Notes: a model not told the origin generated them from the letters alone. Positions 38,677 through 48,790 are shown, counted from the first letter of the stretch. The stretch: 64,000 nucleotides of DNA from JAMQKA01 sp034521835 (GCA_034521835.1 JAXHMA010000001.1:434001-498000), one strand, 5' to 3'. Numbers and translations: made by a program.

Positions 38677-41600
38677 TTATGCCAATTGGGGATTCGGATT
38701 TCTCAGCTTGGCCAGATACGATGTTCTGGGTCGGGTGTTAACCTCTTCGAGCAGCAGGTAGTTGCGCTCATTATTTTTCTTCTGAATTACCTGGCTATTC
38801 TCATCGGTCAGATCACCAAAATCAATTGCTTTGGCCGGACATGCTTGCTGACAAGCTGTTTGAACAGCGCCATCTTCCGGACGAGGAGATCCTGTTTCTT
38901 TCTTGGCTTCGATTTTTGCCTTGTTCACACGCTGTACGCAGTAAGTGCATTTTTCCATTACACCGCGGAATCGAACCGTTACGTCCGGATTCATCGCCAT
39001 TTGTACTACTTCGGGATCATCTCCGGAGGTCAAAAACTCCTGGGTGTAATTAAAGAAGTTAAATCGACGTACCTTGTAGGGACAGTTATTAGCACAGTAG
39101 CGGGTACCGATGCAACGATTGTAAGTCATCTGGTTCATGCCGTCGTCGCTGTGGGTGGTTGCCGCCACTGGACACACCTGCTCGCAGGGAGCCAACTCGC
39201 AGTGCATACACGGTACAGGCTGGTGATAGGCATTCGGACTGTCAACATCGCCTTCAAAGTACCGGTCATTTCGGATCCAGTGCATTTCGCGGCCGTTGCT
39301 GACCTCGCGTTTACCAACAATTGGAATATTATTTTCTGCCTGGCAGGCCACCGTGCACGCTCCACATCCAATGCAGGTATTCAGGTCGATCGTCATACCC
39401 CACTGCGGCTCATAATCAGGGTACTCCTCCTCATCCTGTGGATTAAAGAGCGTCATCGGGCGGTCACTTCCTTTTCCTTCCGCGTATGCCAGCCCCGGGA
39501 GTTCAGCATTGTAAGAAGACTCGTAATTTGAGAATTCCGGGTTTTCCCTGTATTCCTGCAGGGTGGCATGGCGTAACAGCGATCGTCCTTCCATACTGTT
39601 ATGATCCTGCGTGCAGGCGATCTCGTAAGAACCACCAACGTTTTCCACTGACACATCCGTTGCAAAAAGCATGGATCCTGTTTTTCTCATCGGATAGGTA
39701 TCCACTCCGGTCCGGTTCGCTACTTTTCCAATTCTTTCGCGCCCGTATCCCACAGTAACCGTGATGCTATCATCAGCATGACCCGGTTGCACCCATGCTG
39801 GTATTTCAACAGTGGTGCCGTCGATCGTAATTGCAATTTTTTCAACGTTGGCAACACCGAGGCCTGCCTGTTCAATGCCAAGCTCCTCGGCCGTAGCTTT
39901 ACTCATGAGCGCTACATTATCCCATGTAATTTTGGTCATGGGGTCGGGCAGTTCCTGCAGCCAGCCGTTATTGGCGTAGCGGCCATCAAAAACGGTAGAG
40001 TCAGGACGAATAACGACTTCAATTCCAGTACTTTCGGTGGCGTCTCCTACAAAGGTGGATACGCTGCTTTTAAACTCAGCACTAATACTTACTGAAGCCT
40101 CTGAAAAAGTTTCGTTCTCATCATAAAGTCCGTCATGCAGCATCTGCTCCCAATTGGATTGAAAATTGCCTCCCAATGGACTGCGCCATGTTTGACGGAC
40201 AAGGTCGTAACCTTTTATCTTTTCACCGGTTACAACGGCATTTAAAAACTCAATATCACTAACGGCAGAGTAGAGCGGTTCAATCTGTGGCTGAACGATG
40301 GAACGTATTCCAGTGTAGGAATATCCATCACCCCAGGCTTCAAGAAAATGTGCCCGGTTAATGTGCCAGTTGGCCCGTTGCGAAGTTTCATCATAGTAGT
40401 CGGCCAGATGGATGACAGTACCCGCATTTTGCACCGCTTCGCTGAAGTTCAAGTCGGATGGAGCTGTAAATGCTGGATTGGTGCCTGCCATTACAACTGT
40501 ATCAATATTTCCGTTCTGTAGCTCAGAAACGAGCTCAGCAAAAGCCTCCTTGTTGTATTGGTCCTGCAGGTAAGGTACTTCGTGATAGGTTACGGCATTT
40601 CCGGCATTGCCAAGAGCTGTGTTAATGGCAGCTACCGTAGCGTGCACTTTTGGTGCGTGTTCGTTGCCGACTGTAAGCAAAGAAGTTCCTTCATTGGCAA
40701 GAAGATCCTCAGCCAAAGCAGCAATCCAGTCGTGATCTGCAAACTTATTGGAGTAGCCCGTAAATTCGATAAGGCCATCGATAGAAGAGGAGAGCTCAGC
40801 TGCCAGGGCGTAGATAAATAACTCAATCTCGCTTGATTTAAGTTTCAGGCGATTATCGGCATTTGAGCCGGTTAAAGAAAAAGTGCTCTCAATAGCATAA
40901 AATCGCGACATCTCATCTTCGGGAGACTCAACCCGGCGTGCCGCCGTATAGTTACGTGTATCCTGAACGGAATTTTTGTTTGCTGCAGGATTGAGAAAAT
41001 CATCATCGAATGCCACGATTATTTCGGCCTGATCAAAATGGTTGACCGTCCGCAGGCGTTCTCCAAAAGCGATATTGGTGCCTTCAAGAGCGTTATCTTC
41101 GCCAAACGGCTCGTAAGTAATCCAGCGAGCATTCGAAAACTGGTCAAGTGCTTGATTTTTGAGCCTGTTGAACGTAGGAGATGAGTTCGCCTCCGAAATA
41201 AATGCAATGCTGCGTTCGGTATCGGCGAAATGCTCGTTGCAAAACGTTATAAAATCGTTGTAAGATGATCGCTCACCGTCTTGCCGAACAAAGCGGGAAC
41301 GATCGGGATCGTACATATTAAGAATCGACCCCTGGTTGAAAATACTGGATGATCCCATACTGGCGGGATGCATCTCATTTCCTTCAATTTTGGTAGGTCG
41401 GCCTTCATGATTTTCAATCACAATGCCGGTGAGAGCATCTTGAAACGGCATGGCAGATGCATAATAGAGCGGTTCTCCGGGAATGACCTCTTCTGGCTGG
41501 TTGCTGTAAGGCAGGATTTTCTGCACAGGGCGGCGACAAGAGGCAAAGCCCGCCAATGCTATAGAAGCGCCCATAACTCGAAGAAAGCTCCGGCGTGATA

Positions 41601-41754
41601 CTTTGTCATTTAGCTCGGTAGCATCTTCCGGAAACTCACGTTCGACGAATTTCTCATACTCCTCGTTTTTAGCCAGTTCATTAAGGCTTTTCCAGTAGTT
41701 GGCTTTTTTAGCCTCGTTAGCATCGCCGTTTATTTGAGTTGCTTCTTGGCTCAT
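38677..41754 (-). CDS. actB: Alternative complex III molybdopterin-like/iron-sulfur subunit ActB
   Basis: The 1025-residue product fuses a molybdopterin oxidoreductase-like domain (about 60-720) to a ferredoxin-like domain (about 760-1025). A twin-arginine signal is internal (SRRSFLRVMGASIALAGFASC, about residues 53-73). The Fe-S domain has CIGCGACTVACQAENN, CMHCELAPCEQVCP, CTYCVQRV and CQQACP, ligating four clusters ([3Fe-4S] and [4Fe-4S]). In this family the molybdopterin domain holds no cofactor. Tat-exported to the periplasmic side, it takes electrons from quinol. The gene lies between actA and actC, as in all act operons. Confidence 0.96.
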   Translation of the reverse strand: MSQEATQINGDANEAKKANYWKSLNELAKNEEYEKFVEREFPEDATELNDKVSRRSFLRVMGASIALAGFASCRRPVQKILPYSNQPEEVIPGEPLYYASAMPFQDALTGIVIENHEGRPTKIEGNEMHPASMGSSSIFNQGSILNMYDPDRSRFVRQDGERSSYNDFITFCNEHFADTERSIAFISEANSSPTFNRLKNQALDQFSNARWITYEPFGEDNALEGTNIAFGERLRTVNHFDQAEIIVAFDDDFLNPAANKNSVQDTRNYTAARRVESPEDEMSRFYAIESTFSLTGSNADNRLKLKSSEIELFIYALAAELSSSIDGLIEFTGYSNKFADHDWIAALAEDLLANEGTSLLTVGNEHAPKVHATVAAINTALGNAGNAVTYHEVPYLQDQYNKEAFAELVSELQNGNIDTVVMAGTNPAFTAPSDLNFSEAVQNAGTVIHLADYYDETSQRANWHINRAHFLEAWGDGYSYTGIRSIVQPQIEPLYSAVSDIEFLNAVVTGEKIKGYDLVRQTWRSPLGGNFQSNWEQMLHDGLYDENETFSEASVSISAEFKSSVSTFVGDATESTGIEVVIRPDSTVFDGRYANNGWLQELPDPMTKITWDNVALMSKATAEELGIEQAGLGVANVEKIAITIDGTTVEIPAWVQPGHADDSITVTVGYGRERIGKVANRTGVDTYPMRKTGSMLFATDVSVENVGGSYEIACTQDHNSMEGRSLLRHATLQEYRENPEFSNYESSYNAELPGLAYAEGKGSDRPMTLFNPQDEEEYPDYEPQWGMTIDLNTCIGCGACTVACQAENNIPIVGKREVSNGREMHWIRNDRYFEGDVDSPNAYHQPVPCMHCELAPCEQVCPVAATTHSDDGMNQMTYNRCIGTRYCANNCPYKVRRFNFFNYTQEFLTSGDDPEVVQMAMNPDVTVRFRGVMEKCTYCVQRVNKAKIEAKKETGSPRPEDGAVQTACQQACPAKAIDFGDLTDENSQVIQKKNNERNYLLLEEVNTRPRTSYLAKLRNPNPQLA

Positions 41755-41800
41755 CGATTGCTTTTAATGCTTGATTTATAAATTCCGTTAACTAATTCCA

Positions 41801-42448
41801 TTAATAATGGCATCCCTGACAATAGGTAGGGGGATGAACATTATGCCTGGCAATCAATTTTTTGCCGAGCTCTATCTGGTTTTCAACCTGGTATCCCATG
41901 GTGGTAACTTCTTCAACCGGACGCAGATGCTGCTCGGGATTACGGTGACAATCGAGACACCAGCTCATACTTAAAGGTTCTTTCTGGGCAACTACATCCA
42001 TTTTGTCAACGCGTCCGTGGCAGGATTCGCAGCCGACGCCAACAGTCACATGTGCTTCGTGGCTAAAATAGGCGTAGTCAGGCAGGTTGTTTACTCGGAC
42101 CCACTCAATAGGTTCACCGGAAACCCAACTCTCACGAATTTTTTTGACCTCTTCAGGACGCTGTGAGTCTATTTGATTGTGGCAGTTCATGCATGTTTGC
42201 GTGGGCGGCACATTTGCCTGCTTTGAATTAAATACTTCGGTATGGCAATACTGGCAGTCTAGCCCCAGTTGGCCAGCATGGATTTTGTGACTATAGTCAA
42301 TGGGTTGTTCGGGAGCATAACCAACATCGGTAAACTCGGGAGAAAAGTAATACCAAACACCTGCAATAATAGCTGTTAAAAATACAATCACCCCTATTAG
42401 AAGCCGTCTTGGAATATCATCTGCCCACTTAGGAAAAATCTGAGCCAT
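41801..42448 (-). CDS. actA: Alternative complex III pentaheme cytochrome c subunit ActA
   Basis: An N-terminal transmembrane helix (about 16-36) anchors a periplasmic domain with five C-x2-C-H motifs: CQYCH, CMNCH, CESCH, CLDCH and CQGCH. The 215-residue length and conserved DYSHKIHAGQLGLDC and SHEAHVTVGVGCESCHG match ActA. It passes electrons from ActB toward ActE. It is the first gene of the operon; the upstream 250 bases hold the promoter. Confidence 0.96.
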   Translation of the reverse strand: MAQIFPKWADDIPRRLLIGVIVFLTAIIAGVWYYFSPEFTDVGYAPEQPIDYSHKIHAGQLGLDCQYCHTEVFNSKQANVPPTQTCMNCHNQIDSQRPEEVKKIRESWVSGEPIEWVRVNNLPDYAYFSHEAHVTVGVGCESCHGRVDKMDVVAQKEPLSMSWCLDCHRNPEQHLRPVEEVTTMGYQVENQIELGKKLIARHNVHPPTYCQGCHY

Positions 42449-42490
42449 AAATCAAAAGAGAATCGGATTATCAGTTGCTGATTTCAAACG

Positions 42491-42518
42491 TTCACGTGAA
42501 ACTCCCGACGGGTCGTCG
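42491..42518. promoter_or_regulatory. Two adjacent palindromes upstream of actA
   Basis: A perfect 10-bp palindrome TTCACGTGAA (42491-42500) is followed by the inverted repeat CGACG-GGT-CGTCG (42506-42518). They lie 43-70 bases upstream of the actA ATG in the divergent actA/DUF420 region. They could be regulator-binding sites for the respiratory operon. No known motif is claimed. Confidence 0.4.
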
Positions 42519-42740
42519 AGACGGCATGAATGTATGGAAAAAATCGGTCTTAAAGAACCTTGGAGGAGGCGTTCAAAAGTATTTATATCAAATCTAAATA
42601 GACTCCCCAACAACCATCTAGTATTTACTCTGGAAATTCATACCTAAAATATAATCTATTGGTTAAAATGCCTAACAAAAAAATGGCATCTGTAATCTTG
42701 GGTGAACGATTTTTACAAACCATTTGTAACGTTGAATTTA

Positions 42741-43361
42741 ATGGAAAGTCAACTGCCAGATTTTGTATTTTCTTTCGCAAAAATAGAGTATCCCATGAGT
42801 AATCCCGGAGATCAATTCACTCTTCAATTTCTTAAGGAAATAAGCCTGCCCAAAGCACTTGGTGTAATAGTGTTGATTAGTGGAGGTGCTTTCGCGTTCC
42901 TGGTCTGGCTGATTTACTTCAAAGGTGGCAGCGACTACAGCTCAGCGTTAATTACCAACCTGCCCGCCCTTAATGCATTATTAAATGCAACAAGCGCGGT
43001 TCTGATTGTACTTGGGTATAAGGCAATACGCGAACGGGCGTTCCGGAAGCATATGAAATTGATGCTCACTGCCTTTTTAACCTCAACACTATTTTTAATT
43101 AGCTACGTTATCTACCACAACTTTCATGGCAGCACGCCTTTTGAGGGACAGGGGTTGATACGACCGATCTACTTCTTCATATTAATTACTCACATTATTC
43201 TGTCAGCGCTGGTCGTGCCTTTTATATTGACCAGTTTCTACTTCGCATTTTCAGGCAAGCTCACATCACACCGAAAATTCTCAAAAATTACCCTTCCAGT
43301 CTGGCTGTATGTTTCCGTGACTGGCGTACTCATTTTTCTGATTCTGAAGTTTTTTAACTAA
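42741..43361 (+). CDS. DUF420 family membrane protein
   Basis: The frame could start at GTG 42702, ATG 42741 or ATG 42795; I choose the middle one without a clear ribosome-binding site. The product has five transmembrane helices and DUF420 hallmarks: NALLNATSAVLIVLGYKAIRERAF, RKHMKLMLTAF and YFFILITHIILSALVVPFIL. DUF420 proteins (such as CtaM) support assembly of oxygen-reducing oxidases, which fits its place next to the act-cta operon. It is divergent from actA. Confidence 0.85.
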   Translation: MESQLPDFVFSFAKIEYPMSNPGDQFTLQFLKEISLPKALGVIVLISGGAFAFLVWLIYFKGGSDYSSALITNLPALNALLNATSAVLIVLGYKAIRERAFRKHMKLMLTAFLTSTLFLISYVIYHNFHGSTPFEGQGLIRPIYFFILITHIILSALVVPFILTSFYFAFSGKLTSHRKFSKITLPVWLYVSVTGVLIFLILKFFN

Positions 43362-43427
43362 CGTCAGAAAATTGGGTAAGCAATTCTTTTTTAGTTGTGG
43401 AGTAGTAAGAAGGCTCCGATAACTTGC

Positions 43428-45834
43428 CTACCGCCTTGCTCTTTTCCAGGCTCCCTTCATCATCAATTCGTGGAAATTTTTCACTTTCTGGCCTTCAACT
43501 GGTTGCCGCTGTGTATAACTTCCATCCGGGTGCATCTCCCAGGCCAGGCGATTATCTTTGAGCGCTTTTTTAAGGATAGAGGTGATTCGCTTTTTTAGGG
43601 CGTGCAGGGTGATAGGCACTACTGCTTCTACACGTTCATTGAGGTTACGGGAGCGCCAGTCGGCACTGCCAATGAAGATTTTTGGATCTCCCTCATTACC
43701 GAAATAGAAGATGCGATCGTGTTCCAGGAAGCGACCAATAATACTGATGATATTGATATTCTCGCTGTATCCATCAAGCTGTGGTCGAAGTCGCGAATGC
43801 CCCCTGACAATCAGGTCAATTTTGACACCCGCTTGAGAGGCTACGTACAGCCGCTGGATAATGCCGACGTCGTCGAGCGCGTTCATTTTTGCAATTATGC
43901 GGCCCTCTTTTCCGTTGCGTGCCAGTTCTATTTCTTGGTCAATAAGCTCGTAAAAGTCAGATCGTAGGCTGTGAGGGGCCACCATAAGTTTATCGTAGGA
44001 TTGATCGGGCGCATATCCGGTCAGATAGTGGAAAAGGTTGGTCACATCGTGGCCCAGCGCGGGGTCATTGGTAAGCAGTCCCAGATCGGTGTAAATTTCG
44101 GCGGTTTGCGTGTGATAGTTCCCTGTTCCAATGTGGCAGTAGGTTATATGCTCATCGTCTTCGCGGCGTACAATGAGGGCAACCTTTGCGTGTGTTTTTA
44201 ATCCCACAAGACCATACGCAACGTGAACACCTGCATTCTCTAACATTTTGCCCCATTCAATGTTACTGGCTTCATCGAATCGCGCTTTTACCTCCACCAG
44301 TACCGCCACCTGTTTGCCTTGTTCGGCAGCTTTTATCAGCGACTTAACAATAGGTGAATCGTCTGACGTGCGATACAGTGTCTGCTTGATGGCCAGTACA
44401 TCAGGATCGTTGGCAGCCTCTTCAATAAGCCGCTGGACGCTGGAGGAAAATGACTCATACGGGTGATGAACCAGGATATCACCATTACTTATTATTTCGA
44501 ATATATTTTTTTCTTCGTCGCTTTGATCCTTCTGGAAGAGCTGTTTGGGAATGGGAGAGTTTCAAGTGTCGAACCGTAGCCCGGGAATATTCAGGTTGGC
44601 AAGGCTGAAACATATCGTCAGATCCAATAATCCTTTTACGGGTTGAATATCGGCATTATCCAGCTTGAGCTCCTCTTTTAGCAGTTTTTTGACCGCCGGG
44701 TCCACATTTTTCTCGATCTCGAGGCGTACAACTTCGGCAAACCGACGTTCGCGGAGCTCTTCCGAGATAAGAGAAAGCAGATCTTCGGCTTCTTCTTCAT
44801 TTCTGCGCAGGTCTGCATTTTCGGGTTACCCGGAAAAGGCAGGTTTCTTCAATTTGCATGCCTGGAAACAGCTTATCGATGTTTTGCCGAATTACCTCTT
44901 CAATTGCTACATAGTGAAAGGTGTAGGTATCACTTTCAATACGCAGCAATCGTGATTGGTTGGAGGGTATTTTGACACGGGCAAAATTAAAATCCGTACG
45001 GTTTGGCTTTTTCAGTTTTACAGCAAGCGAAAGACTCAAATTGGAAATAAACGGGAAAGGATGCCCCGGGTCTACGGCAAGAGGGGTAAGCGTGGGATAG
45101 ATATGGTCCAGGAAATACTCATTGAGTTTTTGTTTCTGATGATCAGGCAGCTCTTTATAGCGTGAAATTTTTATAGAGGCTTCTTCAAGCAGCAAGGGCT
45201 GGAGTTCATCATTCCATACATCTGCCATCTTCTGCTGCATCTCCCGGGTTTTTTCCTGGAGCAGGTCGATCTGGGTTTCCGGTGTACGTCCATCTGGACT
45301 CAGATCCGATACGCCGGCTGCTTCCTGTCGCTTTAGACCGCCAATACGTTTTTGAATAAACTCATCAAGGTTGCTGGCGGTTATTCCGATAAATCGAATC
45401 CGTTCCAGCAGCGGGGTACGTGGATCCATCGCTTGATACAGAACCCGCCAGTTAAAATCGATCCAGCCGAGCTCCCGGTTTAGATACAGCGAGGGATGAT
45501 CATTTGGGGCACCATCCGGAACATCTTGCGGCTGTACAGCACTTGGAATTTGTGGAAGTTTAGAGGGTGGTTTCCCTTCGGAAGAATCCCCGTTTTTGTC
45601 ATATATCCAGGCCTGTTTGCCAGCATTCCACCGTATAGAATCATCTCGCAGACTACGGAAATTTCGAAGTAGCGTTTGGGTTAGCGTTTGGTTCCCCTTG
45701 TCTGTGTTTGTGATATAATCATTACTAAAGGTGGAGGCCACCTGTTCAACAGCGCTTCTGCGGGGGAGTTCACCTTTATCCTTTATTTTATTTATCAACC
45801 AAACGGCAACTTCTTCTGGGGTGTGACTAGACAC
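43428..45834 (-). CDS. ppk1: Polyphosphate kinase 1 with N-terminal extra domain (frameshift and in-frame stop)
   Basis: The PPK1 core starts at about residue 115 with LYLNRELGWIDFNWRVL. Other marks are ITASNLDEFIQKRIGGLK, HPFPFISNLSLSLAV, TYHIGTGNYHT (the phosphorylated histidine region, CHIGTGNYHTQTAEIYTDLGLL), and IFIGSADW. The frame breaks in the run at 44818-44821, where one A too many (coding strand) shifts it, and an in-frame TGA occurs at 44562-44564 (D-T-stop-N-S-P). The restored length is about 800 residues. The first 100 residues form a separate small domain beginning TPEEVAVWLI. The enzyme makes polyphosphate from ATP. The defects look like sequencing errors, but a pseudogene is possible. 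Confidence 0.88.
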
Positions 45835-45944
45835 AGTTTATTACATTTTATTTGACGTTGATTTGTGTAATATAGTGAATCCGGAACAGTACTGTAGAGG
45901 CAGCCTGTGATCTCTTTGTTAAGATTTTTGAAGGGTATACAAAA

Positions 45945-45987
45945 TAAGAAACCCGTGCATCCCGATCAAATAACGACATGCACGGTA
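45945..45987 (-). terminator. Terminator downstream of the UPF0173 gene
   Basis: The stem CCGTGCAT / ATGCACGG with a 17-base loop lies 17 bases after the minus-strand stop at 46005, followed on that strand by a T-rich stretch. The T tract is interrupted, so efficiency is uncertain. Confidence 0.6.
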
Positions 45988-46004
45988 TTCATAACAAACT
46001 AAAA

Positions 46005-46706
46005 TTATTTAAGAAAGTTCGTCCCGGGCTCCGGAATAATGACATTGGTATCGCAGGCATCCTCCGTGAAAGATTTAAAATCCTCTGGATCACCTGTCAG
46101 TACAGGAAACGTGCCGTAGTGGACGGGAACGGCGTATTCGGCGTCGATCATCTCGCAAGCCCAAGCCGCTTCTTCCGGTCCCATCGTGTAATGGTCACCC
46201 ATCGGAACTGCAATCACATCCGGATCGTAAAGTTCACTATAGAGTTCGAGGTCGGCAAAAATATTGGTATCTCCAAGGTGATAGAAGGTAAAATCATCAA
46301 ATGCAATCACTAATCCGGCAGGATCGCCCGCGTATTCCCCCCCAAACGATGAGCTGTGGTTGGCTGATACCATTGTAACGCTGAAGTCGTCGAATTCTAC
46401 AGTTCCTCCCTTGTTGAACTCTACGGCAAGATCTTCGGGCAGTCCCTTGTTTTTTAGAAGAGCTGAAAGTTCTACGATGGATACCACTTCGCAACCGGTG
46501 CGTTTTGCTATCTCAATAGTTTCTCCGACGTGATCTTCATGGCCGTGGGTGAGTAGTATATAATCTGCCTTGGAGGGCTCTTTCCAGTCGTCGAGAGTAG
46601 TTGGATTATTCTTCAAAAAAGGGTCGATATAGATGTCGTTCCCACCGGGACTTTCGAGTTTGAACGCGGAGTGGCCGAGCCAGAACGCTTTAACAGATTG
46701 ATCCAT
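46005..46706 (-). CDS. UPF0173 metal-dependent hydrolase
   Basis: The 233-residue product starts VKAFWLGHSAFKLESPGGNDIYIDPF and has the beta-lactamase-fold metal motif THGHEDHVGE, plus SANHSSSFGG, GDTNIF and a final VPVHYGTFPVLTG. It matches the UPF0173 family of L-ascorbate lactonase-like hydrolases. The substrate is unknown. It is cytoplasmic and monocistronic. Confidence 0.9.
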   Translation of the reverse strand: MDQSVKAFWLGHSAFKLESPGGNDIYIDPFLKNNPTTLDDWKEPSKADYILLTHGHEDHVGETIEIAKRTGCEVVSIVELSALLKNKGLPEDLAVEFNKGGTVEFDDFSVTMVSANHSSSFGGEYAGDPAGLVIAFDDFTFYHLGDTNIFADLELYSELYDPDVIAVPMGDHYTMGPEEAAWACEMIDAEYAVPVHYGTFPVLTGDPEDFKSFTEDACDTNVIIPEPGTNFLK

Positions 46707-46963
46707 GATATAAATGGTGTATTTTGATTGCGATTTAAATTTTTTGTTGACTATGCTCGTTCTATATGTTATTAATTAATCTAATTGGTATCATCATATT
46801 CACATTAATAATAAGCTTCGCTATGCACACGATTATAAACAGCATTTCTTTTAGCACAGTTTCAGTAAAGCCCTCATTCCTGCCGGCGTCTGAAATTGTA
46901 GCGGACCAACACGATTGGACTTGAAAAAGCGAAGACTAACTCCAAATCTAATGAGGTAGTAGT

Positions 46964-47641
46964 ATGGCTGAACGCATCAAGCTTCACCCCGAAACACCAC
47001 ACGTAAAACGAATTTTTGAAATCGCTGATATGATCAAGCAGGGCAGCGTGGTTCTCTTTCCCACTGACAGCCAATATGCGATTGGATGCGAATACACCAA
47101 TAAAAAAGGCATAGAACGGATTCGCAGTATCCGGGATATGGATAAGGATGACCACCTTACCATATTGTGCGACTCCCTCTCTGGCATCGCAAAGTTTGCG
47201 CATATTTCCGACCATAATTTTAAATTAATTAAACGGCTGATTCCCGGTCCTTATACCTTCATCCTGCCAGCCACAAAAGAGGTGCCCAAGCTTCTCGTTC
47301 ATCCCAAAAAGAAAACGGTAGGAATACGAGTGCCCGACTATCCCATTTGCGAACTGTTGGGACGTGAAGTCGGCAATCCGCTGGTTTCCATCACGGCTAA
47401 AAAGCCGAATTTGGGCGATGAGGAGCTAGAATCGTACAAGCGCGAACCGTTTCTGCGTGAATTTGAAAAACTGGTGGATGTTATCATCGACAACCAGCAG
47501 GAGCTGCCCCACCAGGAAACCACAATTATAGACATGACTGAAGATCGCGCCAAGATTATGAGGAAAGGACTTGGAGCCGACGAAGTTGAGCAGGTATTTT
47601 TAAGTCAAGGAGAACCGCTGGAAGAGGAAGCTGCAGAATGA
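46964..47641 (+). CDS. YciO/YrdC-family protein (Sua5-like)
   Basis: The 225-residue product begins with the YrdC fold: IKQGSVVLFPTDSQYAIGCEYTNKKG and RSIRDMDKDDHLTILCDSL, then PGPYTFILPATKEVPKLL and VGIRVPDYPIC. It lacks the C-terminal Sua5 domain. The PTDSQYAIGC form, with S in place of T-V-Y, is typical of the YciO branch rather than of TsaC. Involvement in threonylcarbamoyl-AMP synthesis is therefore uncertain. A good RBS (GAGG) precedes the ATG. Its stop overlaps the pfkA start by four bases (ATGA). Confidence 0.85.
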   Translation: MAERIKLHPETPHVKRIFEIADMIKQGSVVLFPTDSQYAIGCEYTNKKGIERIRSIRDMDKDDHLTILCDSLSGIAKFAHISDHNFKLIKRLIPGPYTFILPATKEVPKLLVHPKKKTVGIRVPDYPICELLGREVGNPLVSITAKKPNLGDEELESYKREPFLREFEKLVDVIIDNQQELPHQETTIIDMTEDRAKIMRKGLGADEVEQVFLSQGEPLEEEAAE

Positions 47642-48714
47642 GAATAGCTATTAATACCGGAGGAGGAGATGCTCCCGGCCTGAATGCGGCTATCCGTGCT
47701 GCTACTCTTGCTGCGCTAAAAAGAGGCTGGGAAGTCTTTGGCATTAAAAATGGATATGGCTCTATTTACACCGACGAACCTTTTATAAAGATGGATGAAT
47801 CGTCGGTGCGGGGTATAACCCTGCTGGGCGGAACCATTCTCGGTACCGCTAACAAGGGGAATCCTTTTGAAATGCCCTACACTAAAGAGGACGGAACCCG
47901 TGGACTCAAGGATGTTTCTGATCATTTGGTTGAGAAGTTCGATGAATACAACATCGATGCGCTGGTGGCAATTGGCGGCGACGGTTCCATGCATATCGCC
48001 AACAAGCTGGTTAAGAAAGGTATCAATATCGTTGGCGTGCCCAAAACAATTGATAACGACTTGTGGGGATGCGACGTGACGCTCGGCTTTGATACGGCAC
48101 GCAGCATCGCCACGCAATCGATCGATCGCATCACCACAACAGCAGAGTCTCATGAACGGCTCATGGTTATTGAGGTGATGGGGCGGTATACCGGGTGGAT
48201 TGCCCTCTATTCCGGATTGGCTTCTACCGCGGATGTTATCCTGATCCCCGAAATTCCGTTTACATACGAATCGATTATTGAGAAGATTAATGAGCGAAAG
48301 TCGAAAGGCAAGAACTACACCATGATCGTGGTGGCCGAGGGAGCAAAACGAAAAGGCGGAGAAATTGTGACCAAAGGCAAAGCCTTGGGGCAGCAGGAAC
48401 AGCTTGGAGGAATTGCTCAAAAAGTTGCAGATGAACTCCAGGAGCGTACCGGGCAAGAGTCTCGTTCCGTGGTGCTGGGCCATCTACAGCGCGGCGGCTC
48501 TCCGACGACCTACGACCGCCTTATTTCTATGCGTTTTGGGGCTTCTGCCATTCGTTGTGTGGAGAACAAAAACTATAACCAGTTGGTAGTACTGAAAGAC
48601 AATAAGCTGACTACGATTCCGCTCAGCGATGTGGCTGGCAAGATGAAATCAGTGCAGCTGGATAGTGATACCGTTCAGACCGCCCGGGACGTGGGGATCT
48701 GCCTGGGCGATTAA
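47638..48714 (+). CDS. pfkA: 6-phosphofructokinase
   Basis: The 358-residue product starts MRIAINTGGGDAPGLNAAIR. It has the GGDGS nucleotide loop (about 113-117), PKTIDNDLWG (about 135), MGRYTGWIAL and HLQRGGSPTTYDR. Glycine in GGDG points to ATP, because PPi-dependent enzymes have GGDD. The lysine in PKTIDND is shared with PPi-type and group III enzymes, so it belongs to the longer mixed group. It phosphorylates fructose 6-phosphate. The start overlaps the upstream gene (ATGA), implying translational coupling. Confidence 0.92.
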   Translation: MRIAINTGGGDAPGLNAAIRAATLAALKRGWEVFGIKNGYGSIYTDEPFIKMDESSVRGITLLGGTILGTANKGNPFEMPYTKEDGTRGLKDVSDHLVEKFDEYNIDALVAIGGDGSMHIANKLVKKGINIVGVPKTIDNDLWGCDVTLGFDTARSIATQSIDRITTTAESHERLMVIEVMGRYTGWIALYSGLASTADVILIPEIPFTYESIIEKINERKSKGKNYTMIVVAEGAKRKGGEIVTKGKALGQQEQLGGIAQKVADELQERTGQESRSVVLGHLQRGGSPTTYDRLISMRFGASAIRCVENKNYNQLVVLKDNKLTTIPLSDVAGKMKSVQLDSDTVQTARDVGICLGD

Positions 48715-48750
48715 GGAAGGAATCGTAAAAAAAAGCTGCAACGTAGAGTT

Positions 48751-48790
48751 AGAGTGGCCCCTTTTTGCAGAAAAGGTTCACTCTTTTTTT
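48751..48790 (+). terminator. Terminator after pfkA
   Basis: An outer stem GAGTG / CACTC encloses an inner CCTTTT / AAAAGG and is followed by seven T. It lies about 37 bases after the pfkA stop. Confidence 0.8.

Noticed and set aside
38674..39531. Long plus-strand frame of 285 residues
   Set aside because: It lies wholly antisense to actB, whose protein is fully supported by motifs; it is a shadow frame.
47716..48483. Minus-strand frame of 255 residues
   Set aside because: It is antisense to pfkA, which has all family motifs.
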